Shown: piece by piece, positions 50,483-58,676 of the stretch
Numbering within the stretch: position 1 is the first letter of the stretch
Layout: each line of letters begins with the position of its first letter
DNA from: an uncultured Prevotellaceae bacterium
Lineage (GTDB): Bacteria > Bacteroidota > Bacteroidia > Bacteroidales > Bacteroidaceae
NCBI GenBank assembly: GCA_900318885.1
Contig: ONMN01000001.1
Coordinates: forward strand, 29,068 to 93,067
Length of the DNA stretch: 64,000 nt
Direction of reading: 5' to 3'
Made by a program: the position numbers and the translations under genes
The notes under the pieces: model-generated
Told to the model about the DNA's origin: nothing
The model's input: only the letters and a program-made list of their open reading frames with translations
Database searches by the model: none

Positions 50483-52582
50483 ATGAATAAACAAACCAAG
50501 AAACGGATGAAGCGCATGCTACTGTGGGGAGCAGGTCTGGCTGTGGCGCTTATTATTGTGCTGGTAATGAGTAAAGTGCTACTGCCAGATGAGAATGACT
50601 GGCGTCAAGCCCATCCCAAAATGGTGACCAAAGACGGTCAGGACGTCATTGAACCAACTCGCGCCGACAGTCTGCTGGGCGCCGCCCTGACAGCCCAGGA
50701 CGCCGAACGTCTGAGCGTACTTACCGACAGTTTCTCGGCACTGGGAGAGCTCTCTCCCATCAAAACCGACTTCTTCAGGGGCTATATCCACTATCTGCGC
50801 GATGAGGTTGAGCCGGCAACAGAATGTTTCAGCCGCATCATGAAAGAGAACGATCCGCCAGCCGCCGACTTCGACAAGTATGTTCAGGCGGGGGTATGTC
50901 TCGTCGGGATGTTAGTTGATCAATACGACACTGAATCAGCCCTCAGCACAGCCCTCCCTCTGATTGAAAAGCTGAACACGGCTGGTAGCGATAAATATTT
51001 CGAACTAAAGTCCATCTACATATCCTTAGGTCGGTGCCAGCTCCAGTTGAATCGAATGGCAGAGGCAGAGATCAGTTTCAAGAAAGCTTCGGAATACACG
51101 AAGAAGTTGGTCTCCACCGACCATACAAACACGATTGACATCTATAATGCCGTTGCAACCTACTCCAAAATCGTAACGGCCTACTTCAATGCCGGCATGA
51201 CGGTGGAGTCAGAACCCTGGCTCAACCTGGAGGACTCGCTATTCAACGTTCTTAAATCCTGCTCCGATGCCGACCCGACGGATATCGACATGTTACAGGC
51301 AGACATCCTCCAGAACAGATCAATGATAGCCGAGACCAAGGGAGAGAAAGAAAAAGCAGCCCGCTATTATGAGGAATACAAGACCACTAATTACAGCAAG
51401 ACCTTAGGCGGACGAATTAACGGCAGCGAATATCTGTCGTTGGCAAAACGCTACGAAGAATCGGCCGACGAATTAACCTGCCTAGACGAACTGATAGCCA
51501 AGTATAACATGGAGATAGACCTCGATGTCATCAGTAGTTTCCTACTGCCCAAAATGTACGTCAACTACCAGGCACATCGCAAGGATTCCGCCCTTCGTGT
51601 GGCCTTGCAAATCTACGAGGCGTTCGACTCAGCTTATTCACGGCAGAAGGAGAGCGAAGCCGCCAAGCTGGCCACCATCTACGACACCGAAGGCAAAGAG
51701 CGGCGCATCGCCGAGCAGCAGGCGGAAATATCACAACAGCGTGTTGTCGGACTGGTCGTGGCCATCATTTTCCTTACCCTGGCCTTTATTGTCTACACGC
51801 TGATACGCCGTCGCCAAGCCGCAAGACTGGCAGAAATGAAGGCCGCCCAGGAGCGCATCGAATCAGAACTGCGCATTGCCCGCGACATCCAGATGTCGAT
51901 GGTGCCCAGCATCTTCCCCGAGCGCGAGGGGCTGGACATGTATGCATCGATGACCCCCGCCAAGGAAGTGGGTGGCGACCTGTACGGGTATTTGCTGATG
52001 GGCAACAAGCTCTACTTTGCCATCGGCGACGTCAGTGGCAAGGGCGTGCCCGCCTCGCTCTTCATGGCGCAGGCCACGCGACTGTTCATGACCCTCGCCA
52101 AGCAAGGCATGATGCCCGCAGAGATATGCACCCGCATGAACGATGCCCTCAGTGGCGACGACAACAAGAGCGGTATGTTCGTGACGTTTCTCCTCGGCCT
52201 CGTCGATTTGACTACCGGACACCTCGATTTCTGCAACGCCGGACACAATCCGCCCGTCATCGGCGGCGGTGAAAGCCACGGCGATTTCCTCGATATGATT
52301 CCCAATGCACCCATCGGCCTCTGGCCCGACCTCGAATACGAGGGCGAGGAAATGGACACTATCAAGGGGCGTCCGCTGTTCATCTACACCGACGGACTCA
52401 ACGAGGCTGAAAACCCCCAGCAGGAACAATTTGGTGATAACCGACTGCTTGAAATCCTACGCAACACTCATTTCGACTCCGCCCGTCAGGTTATCGACAC
52501 GCTCAAGGCCGAGGTCGACAATCACCGCAATGGTGCCGAACCCAACGACGACCTCACGATGATGTGCTTGCGCGTAAATTAG
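50483..52582 (+). CDS. Membrane SpoIIE/PP2C-type serine phosphatase with TPR-like sensor region
   Basis: 699 aa. Membrane helix at about 11-32, a periplasmic helical region with TPR-like repeats (about 60-410), second membrane helix at about 421-441, a short coiled coil, then a PP2C_SIG/SpoIIE phosphatase domain (about 455-699) opening ELRIARDIQMSMVP and holding the metal-binding Asp in GGDLYG and GDVSGKGVPASLF. Such proteins dephosphorylate anti-sigma-factor antagonists, so this may read an envelope signal into gene expression. No partner STAS or kinase gene is adjacent. Its 3' end overlaps glycerate kinase by 29 nt, tail to tail. Confidence 0.87.
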   Translation: MNKQTKKRMKRMLLWGAGLAVALIIVLVMSKVLLPDENDWRQAHPKMVTKDGQDVIEPTRADSLLGAALTAQDAERLSVLTDSFSALGELSPIKTDFFRGYIHYLRDEVEPATECFSRIMKENDPPAADFDKYVQAGVCLVGMLVDQYDTESALSTALPLIEKLNTAGSDKYFELKSIYISLGRCQLQLNRMAEAEISFKKASEYTKKLVSTDHTNTIDIYNAVATYSKIVTAYFNAGMTVESEPWLNLEDSLFNVLKSCSDADPTDIDMLQADILQNRSMIAETKGEKEKAARYYEEYKTTNYSKTLGGRINGSEYLSLAKRYEESADELTCLDELIAKYNMEIDLDVISSFLLPKMYVNYQAHRKDSALRVALQIYEAFDSAYSRQKESEAAKLATIYDTEGKERRIAEQQAEISQQRVVGLVVAIIFLTLAFIVYTLIRRRQAARLAEMKAAQERIESELRIARDIQMSMVPSIFPEREGLDMYASMTPAKEVGGDLYGYLLMGNKLYFAIGDVSGKGVPASLFMAQATRLFMTLAKQGMMPAEICTRMNDALSGDDNKSGMFVTFLLGLVDLTTGHLDFCNAGHNPPVIGGGESHGDFLDMIPNAPIGLWPDLEYEGEEMDTIKGRPLFIYTDGLNEAENPQQEQFGDNRLLEILRNTHFDSARQVIDTLKAEVDNHRNGAEPNDDLTMMCLRVN

Positions 52583-53657
52583 AATGTACAGAAGAGCAAG
52601 TATAAGGGAGATCCATTACATGCCTGATGTTTTCCTTTGCTGTTTCGGGTTGCATGGCGATTTCGAGGGGTAAGTCAGGAGGGTTAATGCAGGCGACACG
52701 AGAGAAACCGGCATCGAGGAGAAGTTGTTCATCGGATATACGTCCAGCTATTAGCATGACGGGCACGTCGTGCTTTTGGGCTCGTTGCAGGATGCCATAG
52801 GGCAACTTGCCCATGAGGGTTTGGCGGTCGGCAGAGCCTTCGCCAGTAATGACGAGGTCGGCATCTTGCAAGAGGTTATCGAAATGGATAGTGTCCAGTA
52901 GGAGGTCGATGCCAGAACGGCACCCAGCATTCATATATTGCAGGAACGCATATCCCAAACCGCCTGCAGCACCTGCACCAGGCATGTTTTGGCAGTCACG
53001 GCCCAGATGCTTGGCAGAGGCCTCCGCAAAGCGTTTGGCGCGAGCATCAAGGGCCTCGACCATTTCTAACGACGCCCCTTTTTGTGGAGCAAATATGTGC
53101 GCAGCGCCTTGTTCGCCACAAAGCGGATTGGTGACATCCGTCGCTATCGTGAAGTGCACATTATCCAGATCGCGCACATTATCCCATGAGCCGTTTTGGG
53201 CAAAGGCATCGATAATCGCCCGCAGCATCCCTATGCCGCAATCGCTGGTGGCACTACCGCCAAGTCCAACAATGATGCGCTTGCAGCCTCTACGAACAGC
53301 ATCCACTATCAACTGTCCTGTACCATAACTTGTTGCCACCATCGGATTGCGTTCCTCTGGCGAAAGCAGCGTCAGTCCGCTGGCTTTGGCTATCTCTATC
53401 ACCGCCGTATCACCCTGCACGAGATACTGCGCCACAACCGTTCGCATCAGCGGGTCTTTCACGTTGACCTCCACAATCTCGCCGCCCATCGCTGCTTGGA
53501 AAGCCTCCAACCATCCCTCGCCGCCATCACTCACAGGTACCTGCACGACCTCTGCCTCAGGCATCTTTGCCAAAATGCCTTCACTTGCCGCCTGATTGGC
53601 CTCAGCCGACGTCAGACAGCCCTTGAACGAATCGATTGCCACGATGACCTTTTTCAT
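52554..53657 (-). CDS. glxK: Glycerate kinase (GarK/GlxK family)
   Basis: 367 aa. Family blocks: VIVAIDSFKGCLTSAEAN at the N-terminus, VPVSDGGEGW, GLGGSATSDCG and ITGEGSADRQTLMGKLP. It phosphorylates D-glycerate. Last gene of a five-gene minus-strand operon, with a 4-nt overlap to the thioesterase gene. The C-terminus ends in an unlike Ser/Thr tail that overlaps the phosphatase gene on the other strand. Confidence 0.93.
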   Translation of the reverse strand: MKKVIVAIDSFKGCLTSAEANQAASEGILAKMPEAEVVQVPVSDGGEGWLEAFQAAMGGEIVEVNVKDPLMRTVVAQYLVQGDTAVIEIAKASGLTLLSPEERNPMVATSYGTGQLIVDAVRRGCKRIIVGLGGSATSDCGIGMLRAIIDAFAQNGSWDNVRDLDNVHFTIATDVTNPLCGEQGAAHIFAPQKGASLEMVEALDARAKRFAEASAKHLGRDCQNMPGAGAAGGLGYAFLQYMNAGCRSGIDLLLDTIHFDNLLQDADLVITGEGSADRQTLMGKLPYGILQRAQKHDVPVMLIAGRISDEQLLLDAGFSRVACINPPDLPLEIAMQPETAKENIRHVMDLPYTCSSVHSNLRASTSS

Positions 53658-54076
53658 TTCGTTTCTTCCGTTGGTACGTTAATATTCTTACGATATCCCA
53701 TACCCGTCACGTGACAGATGAGCCGTCCGTCCTGATTGGTGACTCGCACCTCTATAGCTGGAATTTTATGATGGTTGCATATGCCGACAGCCTCAGCCCG
53801 CAGCACATCGCCTTCGCGCGCACTCGAAACAAACATGATACTATTGTTGATGCCGAACGTCAGTTGACCATTATGGTTCATCCAGGCTGCAATAGCTAAG
53901 TCTGCCAACGTAAACAGCGCCCCACCCTGACACACATTGCCACCATTCAGGTGCATCGTCGTCACCGTCATCTCCGCCACAGCATGCCGTTCGTCCACCT
54001 CCGTAATCCTGCAACCCGCATTGGCTGCAAACCTATCTGTCCGATTCAATAGTTCCTTTATGTCCATTGTTGTCAT
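53654..54076 (-). CDS. PaaI-family hotdog thioesterase
   Basis: 140 aa. Hotdog-fold marks: HLNGGNVCQGGALFTLADLAIAAWMN and a final beta strand VTGMGYRK. Likely hydrolyses acyl- or aryl-CoA. The start at 54076 (or 54067) gives the family length; longer readings run through unlike sequence. It overlaps glxK by 4 nt and follows pgeF by 19 nt. Confidence 0.87.
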   Translation of the reverse strand: MTTMDIKELLNRTDRFAANAGCRITEVDERHAVAEMTVTTMHLNGGNVCQGGALFTLADLAIAAWMNHNGQLTFGINNSIMFVSSAREGDVLRAEAVGICNHHKIPAIEVRVTNQDGRLICHVTGMGYRKNINVPTEETK

Positions 54077-54095
54077 TAATTTATAGTTTGTTTGT

Positions 54096-54932
54096 TCATA
54101 ATTTACGGATAATACCCGTGAAGATGCGGCCTGACTGAATGCCCAGTCGACGGGCGGAGAAGAAAGTGTCCGATTGCTTGACGGTGCAGATGTCGGCAAC
54201 GGAGATGTTGGCCTCGGGAACACCGGCAGCAATGAATTGCTGGCGATTGCACTCAGGCAGGTCGATGTGCCACTTGGGAGTGAAGAGTGAAGAGTGAAGA
54301 GTGAAGAATTGGCTTTCACCGTCATTTGTCGGGTATCTTTTGCTGATTTGTTCCATCGGGAATCCCTCGCGGGCGAAGGCGTCATAGACCTCGTCGCCCA
54401 CCTCGAAGCTGTCGAGACTGATGCCTGGACCAATCTGAACGCGCAGGTCGGCCGGTTGCGAACCGTATGCCGCCGTCATATCCGCAATGGTCTGCTGTGC
54501 GATGCGCTGGACGGTGCCGCGCCAGCCTGCATGAATGGCTGCCACAGCATGTTGCCGAGGGTCGTAAACGAGCAACGGGATGCAGTCGGCCGTGCTGACT
54601 CCGATGCATATGTCTGTGAGATGGGTCATCACCGCATCGATACCCTCCAAGCGTGTTTGTCTGTCTTCTTCCGACAGCACAAAAAACGCCTCGTCAATCT
54701 GAACGGACTGCGCGAGATGTACCTGATGGGGCATGATGAGACGATCGTCGCTGATGTCCAACTGCTGGCACAACAGGGCGCGGTTCTTACAGATGGCCTC
54801 AGCATCGTCGCCACAGTAGCGGTTGATGTTGAACTCGCCATACGCCCCCGTACTGAATCCACCAAAGCGCGTCGTACTGAACGCTACCACATCCTTATGC
54901 AGGTCGTAAGTAAGTAATTTGGGTTGTATCAT
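54096..54932 (-). CDS. pgeF: Peptidoglycan editing factor PgeF (YfiH/LACC1 family)
   Basis: 278 aa. The Zn/Cu site is visible: HQVHLAQ, TADCIPLLVYD and AIHAGWRGTV. Family members clear L-Ser-containing muropeptides and also show purine-nucleoside phosphorylase/deaminase activity. The segment QFFTLHSSLFTPKW at about residues 210-223 is encoded by four exact AGTGAAG-type heptamers. It overlaps the UDG-like gene by 4 nt. Confidence 0.9.
   Translation of the reverse strand: MIQPKLLTYDLHKDVVAFSTTRFGGFSTGAYGEFNINRYCGDDAEAICKNRALLCQQLDISDDRLIMPHQVHLAQSVQIDEAFFVLSEEDRQTRLEGIDAVMTHLTDICIGVSTADCIPLLVYDPRQHAVAAIHAGWRGTVQRIAQQTIADMTAAYGSQPADLRVQIGPGISLDSFEVGDEVYDAFAREGFPMEQISKRYPTNDGESQFFTLHSSLFTPKWHIDLPECNRQQFIAAGVPEANISVADICTVKQSDTFFSARRLGIQSGRIFTGIIRKL
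54279..54306. repeat. Heptamer tandem array (AGTGAAG x4) in pgeF
   Basis: Four identical 7-nt units, the most perfect array in the window; identity suggests a recent insertion or expansion. Confidence 0.92.
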
Positions 54933-55540
54933 AGAATTATCTGAAACATTTGACGATAGGCCTCGACCTTTTTGTCGAAGGACAAGGGGTAGGCACGAGA
55001 GGAGGAGGGAAGACGATAGAGGGGGACTCTAAGGGCGAGGGGAGTAGTTACAAAAGTGTTGACCTTGGGGATCGTTGGGATGCCGAGTGAGGCGCAGATG
55101 GTTTCTGTAGCCTTCTCGCCTGTGGTGACGATGGCGCGGAGATGAGGAAGCTGGCGGAGCAAGGCAGGGATATTAGTTGGCTCAACCACCTCGAGGAACT
55201 TGTCGGAGGCATTGTCCTGCAAACGACGGATAGCGGTAGATGTATCGAAGAATGCGAGACCCTTTTCTTGGCAGAAGGCCACAATCTCGTCAATCTTGAA
55301 GCGCTTGGCCTCGAGGTCAACGAAGTGGTTCTTGTCACCAAAGAATATCTGTCCCTCAATACGCCAGTGGTCGTTGATAAAGTTAGGATAATAAAAATCC
55401 ATACACCACCGCTTGCGCTGGGGCGGGAAACTACCAAGAAACAGCACCTTTGCATTCTCAGGCAGGAAGGGACGCAGGGGGTGGTACTCTACCCCACCCT
55501 TGCTGCGGGCAATATTCTCTGTGTTTAGATAGGAAGTCAT
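54929..55540 (-). CDS. Uracil-DNA glycosylase-family protein
   Basis: 203 aa. UDG-like fold marks: KVLFLGSFPPQRKRW near the N-terminus and AIVTTGEKATETI later. Catalytic residues of classical UDG are not obvious, so substrate is open. It overlaps pgeF (ATGA) and follows the AlkD-sigma gene by 12 nt, placing two base-excision-type proteins in one operon. Confidence 0.8.
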   Translation of the reverse strand: MTSYLNTENIARSKGGVEYHPLRPFLPENAKVLFLGSFPPQRKRWCMDFYYPNFINDHWRIEGQIFFGDKNHFVDLEAKRFKIDEIVAFCQEKGLAFFDTSTAIRRLQDNASDKFLEVVEPTNIPALLRQLPHLRAIVTTGEKATETICASLGIPTIPKVNTFVTTPLALRVPLYRLPSSSRAYPLSFDKKVEAYRQMFQIIL

Positions 55541-55552
55541 CGTCGTGCAAGT

Positions 55553-57205
55553 TTATGTGGTCATCCAGCGATTCAATTTTTCCCAAAACACAGGGATACG
55601 GACGCGGATAGGGTCATCGGCATCTGGTTCGTGAACGGCAAAGCCTCGCTCTTCGAGATACTGCTGACGAAGATGCTTGACGGCAGTACTCGTTTTGAGT
55701 GCGTCGATGCTTTGCAGGTAGATGCGGAAAAGTGTCGGATAAAGGTGAATGAAGTCGTGATTGATGTTGTCGGCCATCTGCTGATGTTCTTCATCGAGTC
55801 TGAGTGTTTCGCCGTTGAGCAGCCGCTCACGGAATCGTTTGACGTTCTGACGCATGTGATGGAACGTGACGCGATAGGCCAGATACGACATGTCGAGGGC
55901 CTCGGCCATCTCCTTGTTAGGTACCGCCCGTTGTTTATTAAGCATCGTCAGCATGGATCGCAAGAAAATGAAGCGGCCACGAGGATAGAAGACCTGATGA
56001 GCGTAGGCTATCAACTGCGAGACAATAGCGAGTTTTCGTTCGTCGGTGAGGTCGGAAGACTCGATGGTGAGGACGCTGTCGCTGTCTTTAAGTTGTGCAT
56101 AGACCGTCTGTCCTTCAGCCTCTGCGCGATTGCTCAGGTAGTTACGGAAGGTGTTAAGCAACCAACTCTCGAAAGACTCCTTTTTCTTGATGCGTTGCAA
56201 GGGCTGATAGGGAGCGCGGCCGCGCTCGCGGAGATAGAGGAAGAAGTCGTCAATGACATCCTCGTAATCATCGTAGAGGTTGTGGCTGTAGGCTTCGTAG
56301 CGGTTGCGGAGTTGATGGTTCAGACGGTCATGCAACAGATAGTACATCGCCTCGTCGTCGCCCTTCAGAATCATGTCGAGGAAATCAGGAACTGGGATGC
56401 CTGCAAAACGATTGACCTTAGATTTCTTGGCTGGAGCGAAATTCTGCGGAATATTCAGCCAGTATTGTCGTTCTTGTTCGGGCATCTTTTCGATGGCGTA
56501 GCGAAGCATGGTGCGAGGCATTTCGTGAGCATGCTGACGAAGGAAGTCGCGAAGGAGGTCCATCGAAACGCGCTTGCCCATTTCGCGTAGCATCCAACCG
56601 ACAGCCTTATGCATCAGGTCATGAGGATGATGCAGATGGATTTCGGCATAGCGCAGGCACCACGACGGGTCACCCATCTGGGAGGTCTTCCACGAACAGA
56701 CAATGCTCATGCGCTGTTTCCAAAGACAGGGACTTTGGGCGAGGTCGTCAAGGAGTTTTATCTTATAGTCCTTGTCGCCAAGGTTAGTCGGCAGCAGGAG
56801 CCAGTGGCCGAGGATCTTATGGACGGAGAGGTCGACGAGGTCCCAGTTGTTTGCTTGTTCTGCGTATTGCAGATAGAGCGTGAGAATTTCGTCGCGGCCT
56901 TTGATGGCGGACTCGTCGTGCTCCAATTTCTTCGTCGCTAATTTTTCGAACTTCGACACCAGTATCAGGAGACCACATAACCGCACCTCGTGCCAATGGC
57001 TCATTAACAACTCAGGGGTTTCGCTCAAGGGAAAATCCTTTGGAACAGCTTTGACCACCTCCCTTGTCTGCGGCACTTTCAGTCCAAGGAACTCATCGCC
57101 CTCACCATATTCACCTGGTCCCGTTTTGAAGAACCCCATGAGTATCCGTCGCTGCTTGTCATTCTGCAGCGACTCCATATATTGTATAATCTCTTTCGCC
57201 GTCAT
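55553..57205 (-). CDS. AlkD-like DNA glycosylase fused to a sigma-70-like C-terminal region
   Basis: 550 aa. Residues 1-250 are AlkD-like HEAT repeats with ANNWDLVDLSVHKILG, the conserved Trp-Asp region of alkyl-base glycosylases. Residues about 275-465 look like an ECF sigma factor: region 2-like (DDYEDVIDDFFLYLRERG, SFESWLLNTFRNYLSNR) and region 4-like helix-turn-helix (NKEMAEALDMSYLAYRVTFHHMRQNVKRF). No frame break is seen. If real, the fusion may couple alkylation-damage sensing to transcription. The start at 57205 follows the -7 TAACTTCGC at 57222-57230. First gene of the UDG-pgeF-thioesterase-glxK operon. Confidence 0.8.
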   Translation of the reverse strand: MTAKEIIQYMESLQNDKQRRILMGFFKTGPGEYGEGDEFLGLKVPQTREVVKAVPKDFPLSETPELLMSHWHEVRLCGLLILVSKFEKLATKKLEHDESAIKGRDEILTLYLQYAEQANNWDLVDLSVHKILGHWLLLPTNLGDKDYKIKLLDDLAQSPCLWKQRMSIVCSWKTSQMGDPSWCLRYAEIHLHHPHDLMHKAVGWMLREMGKRVSMDLLRDFLRQHAHEMPRTMLRYAIEKMPEQERQYWLNIPQNFAPAKKSKVNRFAGIPVPDFLDMILKGDDEAMYYLLHDRLNHQLRNRYEAYSHNLYDDYEDVIDDFFLYLRERGRAPYQPLQRIKKKESFESWLLNTFRNYLSNRAEAEGQTVYAQLKDSDSVLTIESSDLTDERKLAIVSQLIAYAHQVFYPRGRFIFLRSMLTMLNKQRAVPNKEMAEALDMSYLAYRVTFHHMRQNVKRFRERLLNGETLRLDEEHQQMADNINHDFIHLYPTLFRIYLQSIDALKTSTAVKHLRQQYLEERGFAVHEPDADDPIRVRIPVFWEKLNRWMTT

Positions 57206-57221
57206 CGTATTCAATTTGGGT

Positions 57222-57230
57222 GCGAAGTTA
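57222..57230 (-). promoter_or_regulatory. AlkD-sigma operon -7 element
   Basis: TAACTTCGC on the minus strand, 16 nt before the start, directly below the gltD terminator. Confidence 0.5.
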
Positions 57231-57232
57231 CG

Positions 57233-57267
57233 AAAAAATCCCTGAAATCAAAAAGAAATCAGGGATT
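57233..57267 (-). terminator. Rho-independent terminator after gltD
   Basis: Stem TCAGGGATT (57259-57267) / AATCCCTGA (57237-57245), then TTTTTT on the minus strand. Confidence 0.85.
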
Positions 57268-57289
57268 ATTTATAGAGAATGGTTGATTG

Positions 57290-58642
57290 TTAACGCTCAA
57301 GGAAAGCGGCAACCTTTGCGGCAGTCTGTTTGCCGCTAGCCATCGCGCGAACTACTAATGATGCTCCGTTGGCAGCATCGCCACAGACGAATACGTTGGC
57401 GGGGTACTCAGGATGCTCTGGCTTCAGGAAGCCCATGGCGAGGAGTACCAGTTCGGCCTTGATGATCTCAGGCTTACTCTTCTCAACCATAATGGGGCGT
57501 CCACCTTCTGGGTTTGGCTTCCAGTCTATCTCCTGAACTTTTACTCCTGTAAGTTTGCCGTTCTCACCCAAGAACTCGAGGGTGTTGATGTTCCAACGAC
57601 GTGTACAGCCTTCTTCGTGACTTGATGTAGTCTTGAGTGTGCGAGGCCACTCGGGCCAAGGGTTCTGAGGATCCTCTGGACTCTCAACAGGCTTAGGCAT
57701 AATCTCAATCTGAGTAACGCTCTTACATCCCTGACGATGGGCTGTTCCGATACAGTCGGAACCAGTATCACCACCACCGATGACAAGTACATCCTTACCC
57801 TTGGCGGTAACGCGCTCATCCTTAGAGAACTCCATACCTGCCAGCACTCGATTCTGCTGCGACAGCATCTCGAGGGCGAAGTGTACGCCCTTGAGTTCTC
57901 GGCCAGGAGCCTTTAGGTCGCGGGCTGTTGGTGTACCAGTTGAAATCACTACGGCATCAAACTGCTTAGCAAACGCATCGTTAACCTCTACAGCCTCGCC
58001 ATATTTTAACTCGATACCCTCCTGCTCCAGCAGGGCGATGCGGCGATCGATGACAGCCTTATTGAGTTTGAAGTTGGGGATACCATATCGCAGCAATCCG
58101 CCAGCGGCTTCGTTCTTCTCAAATACAGTTACTTGATAGCCCATAAGGTTAAGATCGTTAGCTGCAGCAAGACCGGCAGGACCAGCACCAATAACGGCCA
58201 CCTTCTTACCATTGCGCTGGATGTCTGTACGAGGAGTGATAAATCCCTCTTGGAAAGCCATCTCTGTGATAGCACACTCGTCCTCGCGGTTGGTGGTTGG
58301 CTCGTGGTTAAAACGGTTCAGTACGCAGGCCTTTTCGCACAATGCAGGACAGATACGACCTGTGAACTCTGGGAAGGGATTGGTGCTATTCAGTAGGCGA
58401 TAAGCTAGTTCATAATCGCCTTTGTATAGGGCATCGTTCCATTCTGGTGCTTTGTTGCCCAGCGGACAGGCCCAGTGGCAGAAGGGTACGCCACAGTCCA
58501 TGCAGCGGCTTGCCTGCAGTTTGCGTTCGCGCGTGTTGAGCGTCTGCTCTACCTCGCCAAAGTCGTGGATTCTATCGTGAATCGGACGGTAACCCGCCTC
58601 CTGGCGGTGTATCTCTAAAAATGCTTTTGGATTTCTTCTCTT
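57290..58642 (-). CDS. gltD: Glutamate synthase small subunit (GltD), no canonical start codon
   Basis: About 450 aa. NADPH-dependent reductase part of GOGAT: Fe-S cysteines in SRCMDCGVPFCHWACPLGN, FAD site VIGAGPAGLAAAND and a second Rossmann motif IGGGDTGSDC. The conserved N-terminus (NPKAFLEIHRQEAGYRP..) is intact up to position 58636. But the codons between the in-frame TAA (58643-58645) and it hold no ATG, GTG or TTG. ATG at 58652-58654 is followed by GAA GAA TAA. The first in-frame ATG at 58501 would remove the first cluster Cys. Either a rare start codon is used, the gene is damaged, or the sequence has an error. An 8-nt array covers the lost start. Confidence 0.88.
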   Translation of the reverse strand, partial: KRRNPKAFLEIHRQEAGYRPIHDRIHDFGEVEQTLNTRERKLQASRCMDCGVPFCHWACPLGNKAPEWNDALYKGDYELAYRLLNSTNPFPEFTGRICPALCEKACVLNRFNHEPTTNREDECAITEMAFQEGFITPRTDIQRNGKKVAVIGAGPAGLAAANDLNLMGYQVTVFEKNEAAGGLLRYGIPNFKLNKAVIDRRIALLEQEGIELKYGEAVEVNDAFAKQFDAVVISTGTPTARDLKAPGRELKGVHFALEMLSQQNRVLAGMEFSKDERVTAKGKDVLVIGGGDTGSDCIGTAHRQGCKSVTQIEIMPKPVESPEDPQNPWPEWPRTLKTTSSHEEGCTRRWNINTLEFLGENGKLTGVKVQEIDWKPNPEGGRPIMVEKSKPEIIKAELVLLAMGFLKPEHPEYPANVFVCGDAANGASLVVRAMASGKQTAAKVAAFLER

Positions 58643-58644
58643 TT

Positions 58645-58676
58645 ATTCTTCCATTCTTTAATTCTTCAATTTTTAA
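58645..58676. repeat. Octamer tandem array at the gltB-gltD junction
   Basis: Four 8-nt units (ATTCTTCC, ATTCTTTA, ATTCTTCA, ATTTTTAA). It covers the gltB stop and the place where the gltD start should be. Confidence 0.85.

Noticed and set aside
53654-54433. Longer thioesterase reading from 54433
   Set aside because: The extra N-terminus is the shifted frame of pgeF; the family begins at about 54076.
58501-58503. ATG at 58501 as the gltD start
   Set aside because: It would remove about 47 conserved residues, including the first cysteine of the N-terminal Fe-S motif.
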